Source of the DNA: Pseudomonadota bacterium | GTDB taxonomy: Bacteria > Pseudomonadota > Gammaproteobacteria > Steroidobacterales > Steroidobacteraceae | NCBI GenBank assembly: GCA_021817875.1 | Contig: JAKAFQ010000160.1 | Coordinates: 1-8,313 of the forward strand | Length of the DNA: 8,313 nucleotides | Direction of reading: 5' to 3' | Shown here: positions 5,691 to 8,313 of the stretch, one piece after another | How positions within the stretch are numbered: position 1 is the stretch's first letter | Layout of the letters: each line of letters opens with the position of its first letter | Notes under the pieces: model-generated | What the model was told of the DNA's origin: nothing | Database searches by the model: none | What the model saw: the letters and a program-made list of their open reading frames with translations, nothing else | Program-made: the position numbers and the translations under genes

Positions 5691-7280
5691 ATGAGCGACG
5701 CCGACGCCACACAGGCCGGCGAACCGGACCTCGAGACGTCGCAGATCAGCGCGTTGTGCGTGGAGTTCCTGCGCGCGCTGTGTGATCCCGACGGGGGCGA
5801 ATCGCTCTATCGGCTGCATGCCGCTGACGCGGCCGTGCGCCAGGGTGAGGGCATCGGCCCGGCGGGCGCAACCGGCATCGGACCCTTCGCCGCAGCTCAT
5901 CGGGACATCAGCCTGGGAGGCGAGGGCCGACTCCCTCTTTTCGGAGAAGCTTCGCTGCGGCAACTGGCACGCGGCGGAAATCCGGCCGAGACGCTTGCGT
6001 GGTTCGAGGTCAGGGAACACCGCGACCAGCGCCTGCTGTTCGCCGCCTTGGGCGTGCGCGCCACCGAAGATGGACCGCGGATCGTATGGTGCAGTCCGTC
6101 GGAGCGCATGCTGCCCTGGAGCTTCCGCGAGGGTCTGCTGCAGTCACTCGCCGACTATCCGTGGATGCGCCGGGCGGAGCCGGCCACGGCGCGCGCCCTG
6201 TTCGATGCGGGTTATTTCCGGCGCTATTGGCGCCCACCGCTGCCGATCTCGACATTGCCGGACGCCCGATTCAGCTGTCACATGAGCGCGGCGTGCTGCC
6301 GGCACGACTACGAAATCACGCTGCCGCCCGAGGCGCAGATGCTGCTCGATGCGCTGCCGTGGCAGACGGTAGCGCCGCGGCTCGCCGACCGAAAGCTGCC
6401 CGTGCGCAGCGACGGCAGGCTGCGGCTCAAGTCACCCGAGGAGGAATGCAGATTCCTCGGTCCAGACAACCGATGTCTGATCCACGAGGCTCTCGGTCGG
6501 CAACCGTTCGGCGCCTGTTGTGTGTTTCCATTCTCGTTCGCACGTACACCGGAAGGCATCGCGGCAGGTCTCAGTCCGATTTGCGGCAGCGCGCGGCTCG
6601 GCCTCGGCATCCGCCCGCAGGAGCGCACCGAGGATCTGCGGGAGCGGCTGGTTCATGCCGCGCCACGCTCGACCGACACCTATCGCCTCGCACCCGGGGT
6701 TGTCATTGCCTGGGAATCGTTCCGCGACATCGAGAAGGGCTTGTGTGATTGTCTGGCTGCCGAGGAAATCGCCCTGCGCCGGCGACTGTACGTCGGTGCG
6801 CGCCTGCTTGGAGCGCTGGCCGACGGCAGCCCCATCGACGTGCCGGCGTGGCGCACCGAAGCGCTGCCCGCCGTGAAGCCCGAGCTGCGCACCGCCATCC
6901 ACGGCATGCTGGCACGACTCATCGGCTGGAATCGGTCGGTGCTGCGCGAGCTGCCACGGGAGATCCCCGCCGGCCTGCCCACGCTCGAGGCGGGTGAAAC
7001 GCCGCTCGTGGCGCGTATTCTGCGCAATACGGTCTTCTGCAAGGTGTATTCATACCCGCTCGATCTCACGACCGCGCACAACTACGTGATCGTGCTGTAC
7101 CTGCTCGCGCTGATCATGCAGGCGGCCGCAGGCGGTCCGCTCACGCAGCGGATGTGGCAGGAATTAGGTTCGCTGGGCGTGCATGGATTGTTGAAAACCA
7201 TGCTGCATGAGGCAATGCCGGATAATTTCCGTGCCCTGCTCGGCCGGAGCGAATTCGGGCTGTGGATGCTCGCCGCCTGA
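5691..7280 (+). CDS. Two-domain protein: NTF2-like N-terminus plus YkgJ/FliB-like cysteine cluster
   Basis: This 529-residue, probably cytoplasmic protein has no signal peptide. Residues about 18-150 have the helix-then-strands pattern of an NTF2/SnoaL-like domain (FLRALCDPDGGESLYRLHAAD, later LAWFEVREH and DGPRIVWCSPSER); this is a weak, pattern-based call. From about residue 190 it has a cysteine cluster: FSCHMSAACC (Cys196, Cys202, Cys203), ECRFLGPDNRC (Cys253, Cys262), GACCVFPF (Cys276, Cys277) and ICGSAR (Cys298). This order matches YkgJ-type metal-binding proteins and FliB-type lysine-N-methylases, in which the cysteines bind metal or an Fe-S cluster. The remaining roughly 230 residues are mainly helical, with one hydrophobic segment (VIVLYLLALIMQAA). 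The ATG at 5691 was preferred; GTG at 5655 would add 12 residues, and neither has a strong ribosome site. There are no flagellar genes nearby, so flagellin methylation is unsupported. It may be co-transcribed with the peptidase, and it converges on dut. Confidence 0.72.
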   Translation: MSDADATQAGEPDLETSQISALCVEFLRALCDPDGGESLYRLHAADAAVRQGEGIGPAGATGIGPFAAAHRDISLGGEGRLPLFGEASLRQLARGGNPAETLAWFEVREHRDQRLLFAALGVRATEDGPRIVWCSPSERMLPWSFREGLLQSLADYPWMRRAEPATARALFDAGYFRRYWRPPLPISTLPDARFSCHMSAACCRHDYEITLPPEAQMLLDALPWQTVAPRLADRKLPVRSDGRLRLKSPEEECRFLGPDNRCLIHEALGRQPFGACCVFPFSFARTPEGIAAGLSPICGSARLGLGIRPQERTEDLRERLVHAAPRSTDTYRLAPGVVIAWESFRDIEKGLCDCLAAEEIALRRRLYVGARLLGALADGSPIDVPAWRTEALPAVKPELRTAIHGMLARLIGWNRSVLRELPREIPAGLPTLEAGETPLVARILRNTVFCKVYSYPLDLTTAHNYVIVLYLLALIMQAAAGGPLTQRMWQELGSLGVHGLLKTMLHEAMPDNFRALLGRSEFGLWMLAA

Positions 7281-7290
7281 GCGGCCGCCC

Positions 7291-7767
7291 TCAATGTCTG
7301 CCGGAGTGGCCGAAGCCGCCGCTGCCTCGAGTGCTTTCCTCGAAAGACTCGACGACCTCGAGCGCCACCTGCACCACCGGCACCACCACCAGCTGCGCGA
7401 TGCGCTCGCCGGGTTGGATGACGAACGGTTCGTGCGCGCGGTTCCAGCACGACACCATGAGCTGACCCTGGTAGTCAGAGTCGATGAGTCCCACCAGGTT
7501 CCCGAGCACCACGCCGTGCTTGTGGCCGAGGCCCGAGCGCGGCAGGATCACGGCCGCGAGCCCCGGATCGTGCACGTGGATCGCCATGCCCGTGGGGATC
7601 AGCTCCGCACGCCCCGGCTGAAGCATCAGCGGCCCATCGAGACAGGCGCGCAGATCCATGCCGGCGGAGCCCGCTGTCGCATACGCCGGCAGCGGAAACT
7701 CCCTCCCGAGGCGTCGGTCGAGGATCCTGACCTTGAGCGGTCGCGCCGCGGCTGGCACGTTGCTCAA
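7291..7767 (-). CDS. dut: dUTP diphosphatase (dUTPase)
   Basis: This 158-residue trimeric-type dUTPase hydrolyses dUTP to dUMP and pyrophosphate, which keeps uracil out of DNA and feeds thymidylate synthesis. All five family motifs are present: [10 protein letters not shown] (32-41), [11 protein letters not shown] (76-86, with Ser78), [13 protein letters not shown] (89-101, with catalytic Asp96 and uracil-pocket Tyr99), PGERIAQLV (119-127), and the C-terminal [10 protein letters not shown] (147-156) that closes over the phosphates. Length is typical. The predicted start is TTG at 7767, whose last two bases overlap the coaBC stop (TTGA), suggesting translational coupling; GTG at 7758 is the alternative and would remove three residues. 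The coaBC-dut order is a known conserved arrangement in gammaproteobacteria. Its 3' end lies 10 bases from the end of the convergent cysteine-cluster gene. Confidence 0.97.
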   Translation of the reverse strand: MSNVPAAARPLKVRILDRRLGREFPLPAYATAGSAGMDLRACLDGPLMLQPGRAELIPTGMAIHVHDPGLAAVILPRSGLGHKHGVVLGNLVGLIDSDYQGQLMVSCWNRAHEPFVIQPGERIAQLVVVPVVQVALEVVESFEESTRGSGGFGHSGRH

Positions 7768-8313
7768 GCGCGGACCGTGTCGGGTTGAGAGGTCGCCGCG
7801 ACGGACGCGGTGTAGGTCTCTGCGATCAGACGCACCAGCTCACGCGCCAGCGCGAGCTTCGGCCCGCTGCCGAGGTCCTGGCGCGCATTGCGCCACAACA
7901 ACACCAGGTGGTTGTCCTCGCAATCGAAACCCTTGGTGTGGCTGACCTCGTTGGCCGCGATCATATCGAGGTTTTTCCTGAGCAGCTTGGTCCGCGCGTT
8001 CTGCTCCACCGACTCGGTCTCGGCGGCGAAGCCCACCACGAACGGTCGTGCCGCACGTCCGGCCACCGTCGCCAGTATGTCCACCGTGCGCTCCATGTCG
8101 AGGTGCAGCCGGTCGGAGGTTTTCTTGATCTTCTGTTCGGCGGGGTTCGCGGGACGGTAATCGGCCACCGCGGCCGTGGAGATGAAAATGTGTGTCTGCG
8201 CCACCTCACGCTGCACCGCCGCAAGCATTCCCTCGGCGCTTTCCACGTCCACACGGCGCACCCCGGGTGGCGTCGGCAGCGCAACCGGCCCGCTGACCAA
8301 CACCACTTCGGCC
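7764..8313 (-). CDS. coaBC: CoaBC bifunctional protein, C-terminal part (cut by window edge)
   Basis: About 183 C-terminal residues are visible; the N-terminal decarboxylase domain and the start lie beyond base 8313. The visible part is the phosphopantothenate-cysteine ligase (CoaB) domain, which joins cysteine to 4'-phosphopantothenate using CTP. The CoaC part then decarboxylates the product, in the cytoplasmic coenzyme A pathway. Landmarks in order are [14 protein letters not shown], the [11 protein letters not shown] strand-loop, the KIKK lysine motif of the active site, VVGFAAETE, and [12 protein letters not shown]. They match the same blocks of the E. coli Dfp protein in the same order. 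The reading frame runs uninterrupted to the window edge. It is the upstream gene of a coupled coaBC-dut unit, with its TGA at 7766-7764 overlapping the dut start. Confidence 0.96.
   Translation of the reverse strand, partial: AEVVLVSGPVALPTPPGVRRVDVESAEGMLAAVQREVAQTHIFISTAAVADYRPANPAEQKIKKTSDRLHLDMERTVDILATVAGRAARPFVVGFAAETESVEQNARTKLLRKNLDMIAANEVSHTKGFDCEDNHLVLLWRNARQDLGSGPKLALARELVRLIAETYTASVAATSQPDTVRA

Overview
The window is GC-rich, bacterial and densely coded, with G/C-heavy third codon positions. It most resembles a gammaproteobacterium, possibly of the Xanthomonadales/Nevskiales/Steroidobacter kind. The reasons are a coaBC-dut gene pair at the right end, a periplasmic dipeptidyl-peptidase IV, and a GT39 glycosyltransferase of ArnT type. 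The lineage is inferred from protein resemblance and gene order only.

Layout from left to right. A flavodoxin-like protein (78-569, +) faces a small hypothetical ORF (601-795, -) with a good ribosome binding site. About 600 bases without a convincing gene follow (796-1401); they contain an AT-rich cluster of overlapping hairpins near 1033-1084. A GT39 integral-membrane glycosyltransferase (1402-3162, -) is divergent from a secreted S9 dipeptidyl peptidase (3422-5626, +). The roughly 260-base gap between these two holds two inverted repeats and a perfect TATAAT box. Downstream on the same strand is a 529-residue cysteine-cluster protein (5691-7280, +) that seems to join an NTF2-like N-terminal domain to a YkgJ/FliB-like CxnCC metal-binding domain. 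On the opposite strand come dut (7291-7767) and the C-terminal part of coaBC (7764-8313), which is cut by the window edge. These two overlap by the TTGA start/stop arrangement.

How the genes fit together. coaBC-dut is a housekeeping pair for coenzyme A synthesis and dUTP removal. The GT39 enzyme and the peptidase act at or beyond the inner membrane and share a divergent control region. The peptidase and the cysteine-cluster protein are co-directional, 64 bases apart, and may be co-transcribed. I see no mobile element, CRISPR array, tRNA or rRNA. No clear multi-gene undescribed system is present. The least ordinary item is the two-domain cysteine-cluster protein.
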